From Alphaproteobacteria bacterium (GTDB lineage: Bacteria; Pseudomonadota; Alphaproteobacteria; Caulobacterales; Aquidulcibacteraceae): 64,000 nt of DNA. Every line of letters begins with the position of its first letter. Positions within the stretch are counted from its first letter, which is position 1. Position numbers and translations under genes: made by a program. The stretch is taken from the NCBI GenBank assembly GCA_018969015.1, contig JAGWZE010000010.1:34813-98812 (forward strand). The letters are read 5' to 3'. The notes under the pieces are model-generated. The model ran no database searches and had not been told where the DNA came from. It saw only the letters and a program-made list of their open reading frames with translations. Of this stretch, positions 52,598-62,648 are shown in pieces.

Positions 52598-53893
52598 TCA
52601 GGGGGCGGCCGTGTCCAGCGTCAACGCGCCGATCGCGGACAGAAGCCGCCGTTCGGCGATCGTCGCCTCGCGCTCCGCGGCCGCGAGCGTGAGACGCGCT
52701 GTCAGCAGATCAAGCTCCTGGTCGAGCGCTTCCACCGTTGTGCGCAGGCCCGTCTCCTGCTCGAGGCGAACGCCGCGATAGGCGAGCTCTGCCGCCGTGA
52801 CCTGCTCTCGCGCCGAGGCAAGCGACGCGCGCGCCGTCTGCAGCGCCGTGAACGCGGTCGTCACGCTTTCGCGCACCTGCCGCTCCGCCGCGACGCGATC
52901 GAGGCCGGCCGCCGCGCGCTGCGCCTTCTGCTCGCGCACGCGAGAGGCGGTGAGCCCGCCCGAGAAGATCGGCACGGTGAGGCGCACGCCGACGCTGTTC
53001 TGATCGGTCTGGCCGAGCGCGTCGACGCGGCCGTCTCCCGACAGCGACGCGCCGGCCTCGAGCGACAAACGCGGCCCGAACGCGGCGCGCGCCGCCGAGA
53101 CGCTCGCGTCGGCCGCCTGCTCGTTCGCGCGCGCGCCGATCAGAACCGGGCTTTCGGAAACCGCCGCCGACAAGGCCGCATCGAGCTCGGGGGGAACGTC
53201 CTTGGCGGCCGCCGGCGCGGCAAGCGTCACGGGCGGCGCGCCGACGAGGCGGCGGAACGTCTCGGTGCGTGCGGCGAGATCGCCCTGCGCCTGGATCAGC
53301 TGCGTGCGCGCCTGCGCCAGCCGCGCTTCGGCCTGCGCCAGATCGGTGCGGGTCGAAACGCCCGCCTCGAATTGCGCCTGCGCGAATTTCCGGAGTTCTT
53401 CGAGATTGTCGCGCGCGCGGGTGCGCGCATCCACGGCGGCGCGCGCCTCGATCACCTGCGCATAGGCGGTGACGACATCGAGGATGAGAGCCTGTTCGTC
53501 GCTGCGCACATCGGCCTGCGCGCCCGCGATCCGTGCGCGCGCCTGCCGCACGGACGCGGCGACCTGCCCGCTCGCGAACACGAGCTGCGACGCCGAGGCG
53601 CTCGCCGACCACGGCTCGCTCGTGCTGGACGTGGCGACCGCGCCGCCGTCGTTCGAGCGCTCCGTGCGCGTCGCTGATCCGGAGAGCGACACGGACGGCA
53701 ACACCGCCGCCCGCGCCTGCGGCAAGGCCTCCGACGTTGCAGCCAGACGCGAACGGCTCGCCGCCAGCGTCGGGTTCGTGTCCAGCGCCTGCGCCACCGC
53801 GGCGCGCAGGGTGAGCCCGTCTTGCGCCGCAGCGGGCGTCGCGAGCAGCGCCGCCGCCACGCTCCAGGCCAAGATGACGTTCGAGAGCTTCAT
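52598..53893 (-). CDS. TolC family outer-membrane channel
   Basis: 431 residues, signal peptide 1-23 ending in PAAAQ. Two repeats of helical hairpin plus beta strands: ALDTNPTLAASRSRL and QARAAVLPSVSLSGSATRTERS; LTVPIFSGGLTASRVREQ is the typical second-repeat strand. Last gene of the MacA-ABC-permease-TolC operon, 7 nt after the permease. Forms the exit duct of a tripartite exporter. Confidence 0.93.
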   Translation of the reverse strand: MKLSNVILAWSVAAALLATPAAAQDGLTLRAAVAQALDTNPTLAASRSRLAATSEALPQARAAVLPSVSLSGSATRTERSNDGGAVATSSTSEPWSASASASQLVFASGQVAASVRQARARIAGAQADVRSDEQALILDVVTAYAQVIEARAAVDARTRARDNLEELRKFAQAQFEAGVSTRTDLAQAEARLAQARTQLIQAQGDLAARTETFRRLVGAPPVTLAAPAAAKDVPPELDAALSAAVSESPVLIGARANEQAADASVSAARAAFGPRLSLEAGASLSGDGRVDALGQTDQNSVGVRLTVPIFSGGLTASRVREQKAQRAAAGLDRVAAERQVRESVTTAFTALQTARASLASAREQVTAAELAYRGVRLEQETGLRTTVEALDQELDLLTARLTLAAAEREATIAERRLLSAIGALTLDTAAP

Positions 53894-53900
53894 GCCGTCC

Positions 53901-55129
<1,229 letters not shown>

Positions 55130-55133
<4 letters not shown>

Positions 55134-55822
55134 GCCGCGCGTGCTCCCCTGTCGGCGACGATCGCGCCATCGCGCATCTCGATCACGCGGCGCGTCGCCG
55201 CCGCCACGTCCGGCTCGTGGGTGACGAGCACGATCGTCGCGCCTTCGGCGTTCAGCTCGCCGAACAGCTGCAGGATGTCGGCGGTGGTCGCGGTGTCGAG
55301 CGCGCCGGTCGGTTCGTCGGCCAGCACGAGCGCCGGGCCGTTGGCGAGCGCGCGGGCGATCGCCACCCGCTGCTGCTGCCCGCCCGAGAGCTGCGTCGGC
55401 CTGTGGCCCTTGCGCGCGCCGAGACCCACGCGCTCCAGCAGCATTGACGCCCGCTCGCGGCGCGTCCTGCGGTCCGTCCCGGCATAGATCATCGGCAGCT
55501 CGACGTTCTGCAGCGCCGTCAGCCGCGGCAGAAGGTTGAAGGACTGGAAGACGAAGCCGATCGTCCGGTTGCGGAACGCCGCCAGGCCGGAATCGTCCAG
55601 CGCGCGCATGTCGGCGCCGTCGATCGTCAGCGCGCCGCCGCTCGGCTTGTCGAGGCCGCCGAGCACGTTCATCAGCGTCGACTTGCCCGAGCCCGAAGGG
55701 CCGATGATGGCCATGTAGGCCCCGCGCTCGACGGTGAAGCTCACGCCCGCGAGCGCATGGATCGTCTCCTCGCCCATGCGGTAGGTTTTCACGAGGTCGT
55801 GGGCTTCGATCAGCGCCGCCAT
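55130..55822 (-). CDS. MacB/LolD-type ABC ATPase
   Basis: 230 residues from ATG 55822. Walker A GPSGSGKST (about 40-48), FQSFNLLPRLTALQNVELPM Q-loop region, signature LSGGQQQRVAIARAL, Walker B VLADEPTGALD and THEPDV. Energises mechanotransmission in the MacB system. The start shares the terminal base of the adaptor stop (TGATG). Confidence 0.93.
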
Positions 55823-57048
55823 CACGCGCCCCGCAAACGCGGGCCGCCCGGCGGCGGACCGCCGGGGATGCCGCCGCCTTTGCCCTTCAGCGCCGGCCCG
55901 CCGCCGACGACGACGGGATCCTTCTCCTTGAGGCCGTCGAGCACTTCCGTCTGCGAATCCGACGCCACGCCCAGACGCACCGCGACCGGCTCGGGCGCCC
56001 CGTCGCGCAGCACCCACACGATCGCGCGCGCGCCTTCGCCCGCAGCCGCCTTGCCGTCGCGATCCGCCTCGCCCCGCTCGCGCGCAGCGCCGCGCACGGC
56101 CTCGGCCTTGGCGGCGACCTTCGGATCGCCCGGACGGAATCGCAGGGCCGCGTTCGGCAACCGCAGCACGTTGCGCCGCTCCTCGACGAGAATTTCGGCA
56201 TTCGCCGTCATCCCCGGCAGCAGGCGCCCGCCCCGGTTCTCGGCCTCGACGATGACCGTGTAGGAGACGACGCCCGACGCCTGCGCGCCCTGCTTGCGCA
56301 CCTGGCTCACCGCGCCCGTGAAGTCCTCACCAGGGAAGGCGTCGACGGTGAAGCGCACCGGAAGCCCTTCCCGCACCTCGCCGATATCGGCCTCGTCCAC
56401 CGCGATCTCGGCCTGCAACTTGGAGAGATCGCGCGCGATGATGAACAGCGTCGGCGCCTGGAAACTCGCGGCCACGGACTGTCCGGGCTCCACCTTTCGA
56501 TCGACGACCACGCCATCCACCGGCGACCGGATGACGGAGCGATCGAGATCGACCTGCGCGGACGCCAGTTGCGCGCGCGCCACCGCCACCGAGGCGCGCG
56601 CCTTGTCCAGCGCGGCGCGCTTTTGCGCCAGCAATTGTGGCGAGGCGAAGCCCGCCGCGCCAAGGCGCTGGTAGCGGTCCCAATCGGCCTGCGCGACGGC
56701 GAAATCGGCCTGCGCCTGGGCGAGGCTGGCGTCGAGCTGCTGTACGCGGGTCTGGAACGTCTGCGGATCGAGGCGCGCCAGCACCTGGCCCGCTTTGACC
56801 TGCGCATTGAAATCCGCTTCGACCGACTTGACCGGCCCTGACACCGTCGAACCGACATCCACCGTCACCAACGGCTGCAGCCCGCCCGTTGCGGTCACCG
56901 CGCGCACCACGTCGCCGCGATCGACGGGCAGCGTCCGGTAGGGCTCGACCGGTGGGCCGCCGCGCCCGAACACCGCCCAGCCGCCGAGCGCGACCGTGGC
57001 CAGCGCCGCCGCCGCCCAGATCATCCTGCGTCGTCTCGTGTCGGTCAT
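55822..57048 (-). CDS. HlyD/MacA-type periplasmic adaptor
   Basis: 408 residues with an N-terminal membrane anchor (about 10-28) and two lipoyl/barrel halves around a helical hairpin: GPVKSVEADFNAQVKAGQVLARLD and VIRSPVDGVVVDRKVEPGQSV. The C-terminal tail is Gly/Pro-rich (GGGIPGGPPPGGPRLRGA). Completes the exporter with the ATPase, permease and TolC genes. Substrate may be a peptide, macrolide or lipid. Confidence 0.92.
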   Translation of the reverse strand: MTDTRRRRMIWAAAALATVALGGWAVFGRGGPPVEPYRTLPVDRGDVVRAVTATGGLQPLVTVDVGSTVSGPVKSVEADFNAQVKAGQVLARLDPQTFQTRVQQLDASLAQAQADFAVAQADWDRYQRLGAAGFASPQLLAQKRAALDKARASVAVARAQLASAQVDLDRSVIRSPVDGVVVDRKVEPGQSVAASFQAPTLFIIARDLSKLQAEIAVDEADIGEVREGLPVRFTVDAFPGEDFTGAVSQVRKQGAQASGVVSYTVIVEAENRGGRLLPGMTANAEILVEERRNVLRLPNAALRFRPGDPKVAAKAEAVRGAARERGEADRDGKAAAGEGARAIVWVLRDGAPEPVAVRLGVASDSQTEVLDGLKEKDPVVVGGGPALKGKGGGIPGGPPPGGPRLRGA

Positions 57049-57234
57049 GGTCGCTTCCGGCTTTCAGGACGATATGTGGGGAGGCTCGGCATCAGATCGC
57101 TCTCGGACGGCAGAAAAAACCTGCTTCTCTTCCGGAGTGTGTCGTTCTCGTTGCAGAGGCGCCGCCACGAGAGGGTTGAGCGGGCGCGTCCCCGCGTCCA
57201 CCCTGTGCGGCGATAACCATAAGGGAGGCGCCCC

Positions 57235-57969
57235 ATGAACCCACTGGATTTCAGCGGCAAGACCGTGCTGGTCGTCGGCGGGTCGAGCGGCATCGGCAAC
57301 GGCGTCGCGCACGCCTTCAAGGACTGCGGGGCCGAGGTGCACGTCTGGGGCACCAAGCCGTCCGCGGCCGACTATGCCGGCGCCGAGGGCTCCGACCTCA
57401 CCGGGCTCGGCTATACGTGCGTCGACGTCGGCGATCCCGATGCGATCGAGGCTGCGCCGGCGCCCTTCCCGCATCTCGACGTGCTGGTGCTGTGCCAGGG
57501 CACGGTCGTCTACCGGCGCGGCGAGTTCGAGCGGCCCGGCTGGGACCGGGTGATGGCGGTCAATCTCGACAGCCTCATGCACTGCGCCCGGCGCTTCAAA
57601 GCGACGCTCTCGGCGCGCCAGGGCTCCCTCATCATCGTCAGCTCGATCTCGGGCTTGAAAGCGAATGTCGGCAACCCCGCCTATGCCGCCTCGAAAGCGG
57701 GCGCGATCAGCCTGACGAAAACGCTCGGCCAGGCCTGGGCGCGCGACGGCATCCGCGTGAACGGCCTTGCGCCCGGCCTCGTGGACACCAAGCTCACGAA
57801 AGTCACGACCGAACACCCCGGCCGCCGCGACGCCGCGCTCGCCGCCATTCCGACCGGGCGCATGGGGACGCCGATGGACATGGCGGGCGGCGTGCTGTTC
57901 CTCGCATCGCCGCTGGCGGCCTATGTCTGCGGGCACACGCTCATCGTCGATGGCGGGTTATCGCTGTAG
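57235..57969 (+). CDS. SDR family oxidoreductase
   Basis: 244 residues. VGGSSGIGNGV cofactor loop, GTKPS after strand two, SSISGLKAN with catalytic Ser, YAASKAG Tyr/Lys, and the closing HTLIVDGGLSL. The usual NNAG is LCQGT, a deviation in the fourth strand that may affect cofactor/active site geometry. The 186-bp gap before it separates it from the divergent exporter operon. Confidence 0.9.
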   Translation: MNPLDFSGKTVLVVGGSSGIGNGVAHAFKDCGAEVHVWGTKPSAADYAGAEGSDLTGLGYTCVDVGDPDAIEAAPAPFPHLDVLVLCQGTVVYRRGEFERPGWDRVMAVNLDSLMHCARRFKATLSARQGSLIIVSSISGLKANVGNPAYAASKAGAISLTKTLGQAWARDGIRVNGLAPGLVDTKLTKVTTEHPGRRDAALAAIPTGRMGTPMDMAGGVLFLASPLAAYVCGHTLIVDGGLSL

Positions 57970-57984
57970 CGCACCCGCGCGCCC

Positions 57985-58239
57985 TCACTCCGGATCGGCG
58001 AGCGCCATCACCGCGGCGCTCGTCTGCACGCCGGCGAAGGTCAGCCCGGACGCGAACCACAGCAGCACGGCGGCGAGCGGCGTGGCCTTCAAGAGCACGC
58101 CGAGCTCGTTGGGGTTCGCGAGGATGAGGCCCGCAACGAAGACGGCCGCGGCGGCGAAGCCGATTGCGCCATGCACGAGGAACAACGCAACGAGGGGGTT
58201 TCGCGCGAACGGATTTCGGGCTGCGGGGCGGCTGGCCAT
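57985..58239 (-). CDS. Small two-helix membrane protein, unknown
   Basis: 84 residues. The basic N-terminus (MASRPAARNPFARNPL) is followed by two hydrophobic segments, about 16-42 and 52-75, and an acidic C-terminus. I recognise no family. Likely an inner-membrane protein with the N-terminus inside. Convergent with the SDR and located downstream of the Rieske gene region but in the minus direction with a separate start. Codon use matches neighbours. Confidence 0.7.
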   Translation of the reverse strand: MASRPAARNPFARNPLVALFLVHGAIGFAAAAVFVAGLILANPNELGVLLKATPLAAVLLWFASGLTFAGVQTSAAVMALADPE

Positions 58240-58325
58240 GGCGACCTCGTCGATGTGGCTGATCGCGAGGTAGCACGCGCATGCGGCGCGTCCAGGGATG
58301 ATGCGGCCCGCGGCGCCAGAACGCG

Positions 58326-59351
58326 TTACGGCCCGTCCAGCGCGTTGCGCACGAAAGCCTGAAACGCCGCCACGCAGCCTTCGTGTTTCGGAGACAAACG
58401 CCCGCTCACATAAACGCCCGCGTCGAGATTTTCCTGCACGCGTTCGACGATCCACTTGTCCTCGGCGGTCACGGTGTCGGACATCGCCATCGTCTCGGCT
58501 GAGACCGTTTCGCCGGGCGGCATGAGGTAGAAGTAATCGAGCTGCACGCTCCGCGGCCCGGTCGGCGTCATGCGCTCCAGCATCAACCCGGTGCGATAGA
58601 CGTTCAGCGCCCAGTTCGGCCACACCCACGCGAACAGCCCGTCATAGACGCCATTGGGATCCTTCGACGGCACGTGATGCAAGGCGATCCGTCCGTCCAT
58701 CTCGACGGCATAGCGCCCCGAATCGACCTCCGCATCGAGCGAGGGATGCATGACCGGGATGTGGTAGCCCTCGAGATAATTCTCGACATAAGTCTTCCAG
58801 TTGCACGCGATCGGGTGCGCGCGCTGCGCAGCGAGCGTCAGGCCGGACCAATCCTGCGCGCCCAGCCGCGCATCGAGCGGCGCAAGCGTCTCTTCCAGCG
58901 CCGGGACGTCGTCCCCCAGCGCGACGAACACGAGGCCGCGCCACACCGCGACGCGCACCGGCCAAAGCCCATAGGCGCGCGGATCGAAATCGGCGCTGGC
59001 GCCAAAATCGCGTGCGGCGCGCAGGCGTCCGTCCAGCGTGTAGCGCCACCCGTGATAGCGGCAGGTCAGCGCGCCATCGGCGCAGCGCCCGGCGCCTTCC
59101 GCCGTCAGCGGTCCGGCGCGGTGGCGGCAGACATTGTGGAACCCGCGCAGGACGCCGTCCTCGCCGCGCACGACGAGCAGCGGCCAGCCGGCGATGGCCT
59201 GCGCAACATAAGCGCCGGGTTCGGCGAATTGGCTCTCGTGCGCGAACGGCTGCCAGCTCCGCGCGAAGATGCGCGCGCGTTCCCGCGCCCAGGTGTCGCC
59301 CTCGCCGCGGTAGAGGTTTGCGGGCAGGGTTTCGGGGGCGACGGCGGTCAT
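58326..59351 (-). CDS. Rieske non-heme iron oxygenase alpha subunit
   Basis: 341 residues from ATG 59351; frame upstream to 59480 overlaps the permease. Rieske centre C-x-H (CRHRAG) and C-x2-H (CRYHGW); mononuclear iron histidines in EGYHIPVMHP. This architecture matches choline monooxygenase/stachydrine demethylase-type enzymes rather than aromatic ring dioxygenases, and no beta subunit or reductase is adjacent. Start overlaps the permease stop by 4 nt, so it oxidises an imported amino compound (inference). Confidence 0.9.
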   Translation of the reverse strand: MTAVAPETLPANLYRGEGDTWARERARIFARSWQPFAHESQFAEPGAYVAQAIAGWPLLVVRGEDGVLRGFHNVCRHRAGPLTAEGAGRCADGALTCRYHGWRYTLDGRLRAARDFGASADFDPRAYGLWPVRVAVWRGLVFVALGDDVPALEETLAPLDARLGAQDWSGLTLAAQRAHPIACNWKTYVENYLEGYHIPVMHPSLDAEVDSGRYAVEMDGRIALHHVPSKDPNGVYDGLFAWVWPNWALNVYRTGLMLERMTPTGPRSVQLDYFYLMPPGETVSAETMAMSDTVTAEDKWIVERVQENLDAGVYVSGRLSPKHEGCVAAFQAFVRNALDGP

Positions 59352-60730
59352 GGGCGGGCGGTCCTCGCGGCGAACAGATAGAGCGCAATTCCGGCGCCGA
59401 GCATCGCGCCCGTGGCCAGGAGAAGTTTCAGCGTCGCGCCGACCGGATCGGCGGCGGAGGGCGACGGCACGAGCGAACACGCGATGGCGCTGGCGGCAAC
59501 CAGAAACCCCGCGACGGCGATGGCCTGCGCGCCGCGCACGCCGCCCGGGGCGGTCCAGGCGCCCGCCGGCGCGGGGCGGCGCGCCGCGACGAAATACGCC
59601 GCGAACAGGAACAGGAACGGCGCGGTGTAGGACAGCGTGCTCATCGCCACGAGAAAATCATAGGCCGCCGCCAGCGTCTCGCCAGCGCGGCTCAGAACCA
59701 CGAGCGCGATCACCACCCCGGTCTGCAGAAGGATCGCGGCCACCGGCGCGCCGGTGCGCGGGTCGCGCCGCCCGAACGCCGCCGGCAAGAGGCGGTCGAC
59801 GCCGACCGCCAGCGGCAACCGCGCCGCCACGCCGAACCACGCCGCGTAGCTGCCGAGCATCGCCAGCGCCAGCAGCAGCAGCGCGGCGGGCGCGAGCTCC
59901 GGCGCCCCGATCCGCTCGAACCCGATGCGGATCGCATCGGGCAGGCCGTCGAGGCGCGTGGCCTCCGTCGCCGGCAGGATGGCGAGAAGCGCCATCGAGC
60001 CGAGCACGTAGCCGCCGATCAGCAGCGCGGCGGTCGCGACGAGCGCGCGCATCACCGTCTTCATGCCGCCGCGCGTCTCGGTGTGCAGGAGCGCGAGCCC
60101 TTCGGCGCCGCCGAAGGCGAACACCATCGTGCCCCACAGGATCGCGGTGTTGGCGTCGAGCGGCGGCACGTAGTCGGCCGTCGCGAAATCCGTGGCCGGA
60201 CCATCGCGCCCGGCGATCGTCGCGCCGATGGCGAGCAGCGCCGCGAGCAGCGCCAGCGACGCCACGGCGCCGAATGTGGGGAGCCACTTGCCGGCGCCGA
60301 GGCCGGCGAGATGCAGCGCGGCCGGCAGCGCAGCCACAAGCACCGCGAGCGGCAGGAGAATGCGCGCGTCCTGCAGCGCCGTCTGGGCGCCGGGCCCCAG
60401 CGCGCCAGCCGCCACCGAAAGGATGAAATAGGCCAGCCCCGCAAAGAACGGCAGGTTGCAGGCCCAGTAGATCCAGCCGCACACGAAGCCCCAGAACGGC
60501 CCCAGCGTTGCGCGCGACCAGGCATAGGGCCCGCCATCGCCCGCGAACCGCCCCGCCAGCTCGGCCGAGGCGATGGAGAGCGGGGCCAAAAAGCCGATCC
60601 CGGCCAGCACCCACACCGGCAACGACGCCGGCCCCGCCGCGGCGGCCGTCGCGAGCCACCGGATCGAGAAATTCAGGGCCGCGCCGTAAAGCAGCAGGTC
60701 GCCGAGCCCGAGAGTGCGTTGTGCGGTCAC
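59348..60730 (-). CDS. APC family amino acid permease
   Basis: 460 residues, about twelve membrane segments, GTG start. GLGDLLLYGAALNFSIRWLATAAAAG, FAGDGGPYAWSRATLGPFWGFVCGW and FAFGGAEGLALLHTETRGG are APC-superfamily features. Imports an amino acid or amine by proton symport. Sits between the AmaB-type dehydrogenase and the Rieske oxygenase in one operon. Confidence 0.9.
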   Translation of the reverse strand: MTAQRTLGLGDLLLYGAALNFSIRWLATAAAAGPASLPVWVLAGIGFLAPLSIASAELAGRFAGDGGPYAWSRATLGPFWGFVCGWIYWACNLPFFAGLAYFILSVAAGALGPGAQTALQDARILLPLAVLVAALPAALHLAGLGAGKWLPTFGAVASLALLAALLAIGATIAGRDGPATDFATADYVPPLDANTAILWGTMVFAFGGAEGLALLHTETRGGMKTVMRALVATAALLIGGYVLGSMALLAILPATEATRLDGLPDAIRIGFERIGAPELAPAALLLLALAMLGSYAAWFGVAARLPLAVGVDRLLPAAFGRRDPRTGAPVAAILLQTGVVIALVVLSRAGETLAAAYDFLVAMSTLSYTAPFLFLFAAYFVAARRPAPAGAWTAPGGVRGAQAIAVAGFLVAASAIACSLVPSPSAADPVGATLKLLLATGAMLGAGIALYLFAARTARP

Positions 60731-60782
60731 GCTGCGGTTGTCGCGCGCGGCGCCCCGCCCTGTCCAGCCTGCGCGACCGGCT

Positions 60783-62297
60783 TCACCCGAGGTCGAACGT
60801 CACGCCCTGCGCCAACGGCAGGGCGCGGCCGTAGTTCACGTTCTGCGTCTGCCGGCGCATGTAGGCCTTCCAGGCGTCCGATCCGCTCTCGCGGCCGCCG
60901 CCGGTTTCCTTCTCGCCGCCGAACGCGCCGCCGATCTCCGCGCCGCTCGTGCCCATGTTGACATTGGCGATGCCGCAATCGGAGCCCGTCGCCGAGAGGA
61001 AGGTCTCTGCTTCGCGCAGATCGGTGGTGAGGATCGCGGAGGACAGGCCCTGCGGCACGTCACGCTGCAGCGCGATCGCCTCGTCGAGCGTGCGGTAGCG
61101 CAGCACGTAGAGGATCGGCGCGAACGTCTCCTCCCGGACGATGTCCGTCTGTTGCGGCATCTCCACGAGCGCCGGGCGCACGTAACAGCCGCCCGCACTC
61201 TCCAGCCGCTCGCCGCCGTACACCACGCCGCCCTCGCGCTGCGCCTCGGACAGCGCCGCCGCCATCGCCGCGCCCGCCTGGGCATCAATGAGCGGCCCGA
61301 CGAGCACGCCCGCCTTGCGCGGATCCCCGATCGGCAGGCTCGCATAGGCGGCCTTCAAGCGCGCCACCAGCGCATCGGCCACCTGCTCGTGCACGATCAG
61401 CCGCCGCAACGTCGTGCAGCGCTGGCCCGTCGTGCCCGCCGCGCTGAACGCGATCGCGCGCACGGCGAGATCGAGATCCGCGCTCGGCGCGACGATCGCC
61501 GCCGCATTGCCGCCAAGCTCCAGAAGCGAGCGCCCAAACCGCTTGGCGACGCGCACGCCGACGTCGCGGCCCATGCGCACGCTGCCCGTGGCCGAAACCA
61601 GGGGCACGCCCGGATGCTCCGAAAGCGCCACGCCCACGTCGACGTCGCCCACGAGCAGCTGGGACAAATTCGGCGGCGCAGGCTCGAAATCCGCGGCGAC
61701 ACGCTCGAAGATCGCCTGCACGACGGCCGCGGTGAGCGGCGCCTTGGGCGACGGCTTCCACAACACCGGATCGCCGCACACGAGCGCCAGCGCCGCGTTC
61801 CACGCCCACACCGCCACCGGGAAATTGAACGCCGTGACGATCGCCACCGGCCCCAGCGGATGCCACGCCTCGCGCATGTGGTGCTCGGGCCGCTCGGAGA
61901 CGATCGTCAGGCCGTAAAGCTGCCGCGAGAGCCCTACCGCGAAGTCGCAGATGTCGATCATCTCCTGCACTTCGCCGACGCCTTCGGAGAGCGGCTTGCC
62001 GGTTTCGATCGTGACGAGGAGGCCGAGGTCGTCGCGGTGCGCACGCAGCGCTTCGCCCAGGCGCCGCACGAGCTCGCCGCGCACGGGCGCGGGCACGCTG
62101 CGCCAGGCGGTGAAGGCCGTCGTCGCACGCGCCACCGCGCTTTCCACTGCGGCGGCCGCCACGGGCGCCGGTCCAGGAAGCGGCGCGCCGTCGATCGGCG
62201 AGGCGCCGGCCGGGCCCGAAAGCTCCGTCACGCCCAATCGCGCCAGCGCCGCCCGCGCCGCCTGGCCCGCATCGGGCGTTTCCGTCGTCACGCGCAT
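60783..62297 (-). CDS. amaB: AmaB/ALDH7-type aldehyde dehydrogenase
   Basis: 504 residues. FNFPVAVWAWNAALALVCGDPVLWKPS, catalytic Glu in LELGGNAA and Cys in GTTGQRCTTLRR, and the C-terminal RRQTQNVNYGRALPLAQG typical of piperideine-6-carboxylate/aminoadipate-semialdehyde dehydrogenase. This enzyme completes lysine or pipecolate oxidation to 2-aminoadipate. The start ATG 62297 is preceded by GGAGGAGACGG. It lies 73 nt downstream of micro-gene copy 4. In between, CCGTCTCC can pair fully with the GGAGACGG of its ribosome site. Confidence 0.9.
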   Translation of the reverse strand: MRVTTETPDAGQAARAALARLGVTELSGPAGASPIDGAPLPGPAPVAAAAVESAVARATTAFTAWRSVPAPVRGELVRRLGEALRAHRDDLGLLVTIETGKPLSEGVGEVQEMIDICDFAVGLSRQLYGLTIVSERPEHHMREAWHPLGPVAIVTAFNFPVAVWAWNAALALVCGDPVLWKPSPKAPLTAAVVQAIFERVAADFEPAPPNLSQLLVGDVDVGVALSEHPGVPLVSATGSVRMGRDVGVRVAKRFGRSLLELGGNAAAIVAPSADLDLAVRAIAFSAAGTTGQRCTTLRRLIVHEQVADALVARLKAAYASLPIGDPRKAGVLVGPLIDAQAGAAMAAALSEAQREGGVVYGGERLESAGGCYVRPALVEMPQQTDIVREETFAPILYVLRYRTLDEAIALQRDVPQGLSSAILTTDLREAETFLSATGSDCGIANVNMGTSGAEIGGAFGGEKETGGGRESGSDAWKAYMRRQTQNVNYGRALPLAQGVTFDLG

Positions 62298-62299
62298 GT

Positions 62300-62358
62300 C
62301 CGTCTCCTCCGTGCGCGCTCTTTAGGCCGAAGACGACCCCGCGTCACGCCGGAGACGG
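62300..62358 (-). promoter_or_regulatory. Possible SD-sequestering stem before amaB
   Basis: On the minus-strand RNA, CCGUCUCC (62358-62351) is exactly complementary over 8 nt to GGAGACGG (62307-62300), which overlaps the amaB ribosome-binding region. The intervening loop is 43 nt. It could mask translation initiation unless displaced. Confidence 0.45.
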
Positions 62359-62370
62359 GCGATCGCGCGC

Positions 62371-62463
62371 TCAGGCGACGATCTGCGCCGCCGTGGCCAG
62401 GAAAGGCATCGCGATCGCGGTGAAAACGGCGGCGGCGACGGTGAAGGAGGCGAAGCGGATCAT
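62371..62463 (-). CDS. 30-residue membrane-segment micro-protein, copy 4
   Basis: ATG at 62463 with GGAGAGACC upstream. 30 codons starting MIRFAS, Pro at residue 20 followed by FLAT, ending AAQIVA. Nearly the same peptide as copy 1 with many synonymous or conservative changes. The amaB gene follows on the same strand. See copy 1 for discussion of possible roles. Confidence 0.75.
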   Translation of the reverse strand: MIRFASFTVAAAVFTAIAMPFLATAAQIVA

Positions 62464-62511
62464 TTGGGTCTCTCCGGGCTGTGGGGCGTTGGCCCCGTGT
62501 TCGATGAAGAG

Positions 62512-62553
62512 ACCCTACCGCCGCCCCGCGCCCGTCGCTGTGACGCGGGTCAC
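62512..62553 (-). promoter_or_regulatory. CRP/FNR-like class II promoter of micro-gene copy 4
   Basis: Palindrome 62540-62553 (minus strand TGTGACCCGCGTCACA with flanks, the best match to TGTGA-N6-TCACA), 22 nt, TAGGGT (62517-62512). Leader hairpin GGGGC/GCCCC at 62483-62496 with loop CAAC. Confidence 0.75.
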
Positions 62554-62583
62554 ATGTTGGCGCCGCCCCGCCGCGCCCCCGCT

Positions 62584-62620
62584 CGTGACGCCCCCCCCCC
62601 CGTGACGCGCCCCGTGACGC
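62584..62620. repeat. Homopolymeric C tract within GTGACGC direct repeats
   Basis: Three GTGACGC copies (62584-62590, 62602-62608, 62614-62620) with an uninterrupted run of 11 cytosines (62591-62601) between the first two. It sits 29-65 nt upstream of the alpha/beta hydrolase start, in the promoter interval shared with micro-gene copy 4. Confidence 0.7.
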
Positions 62621-62648
62621 CGACGCCCGGCTCGGCCACACTCGGGCC

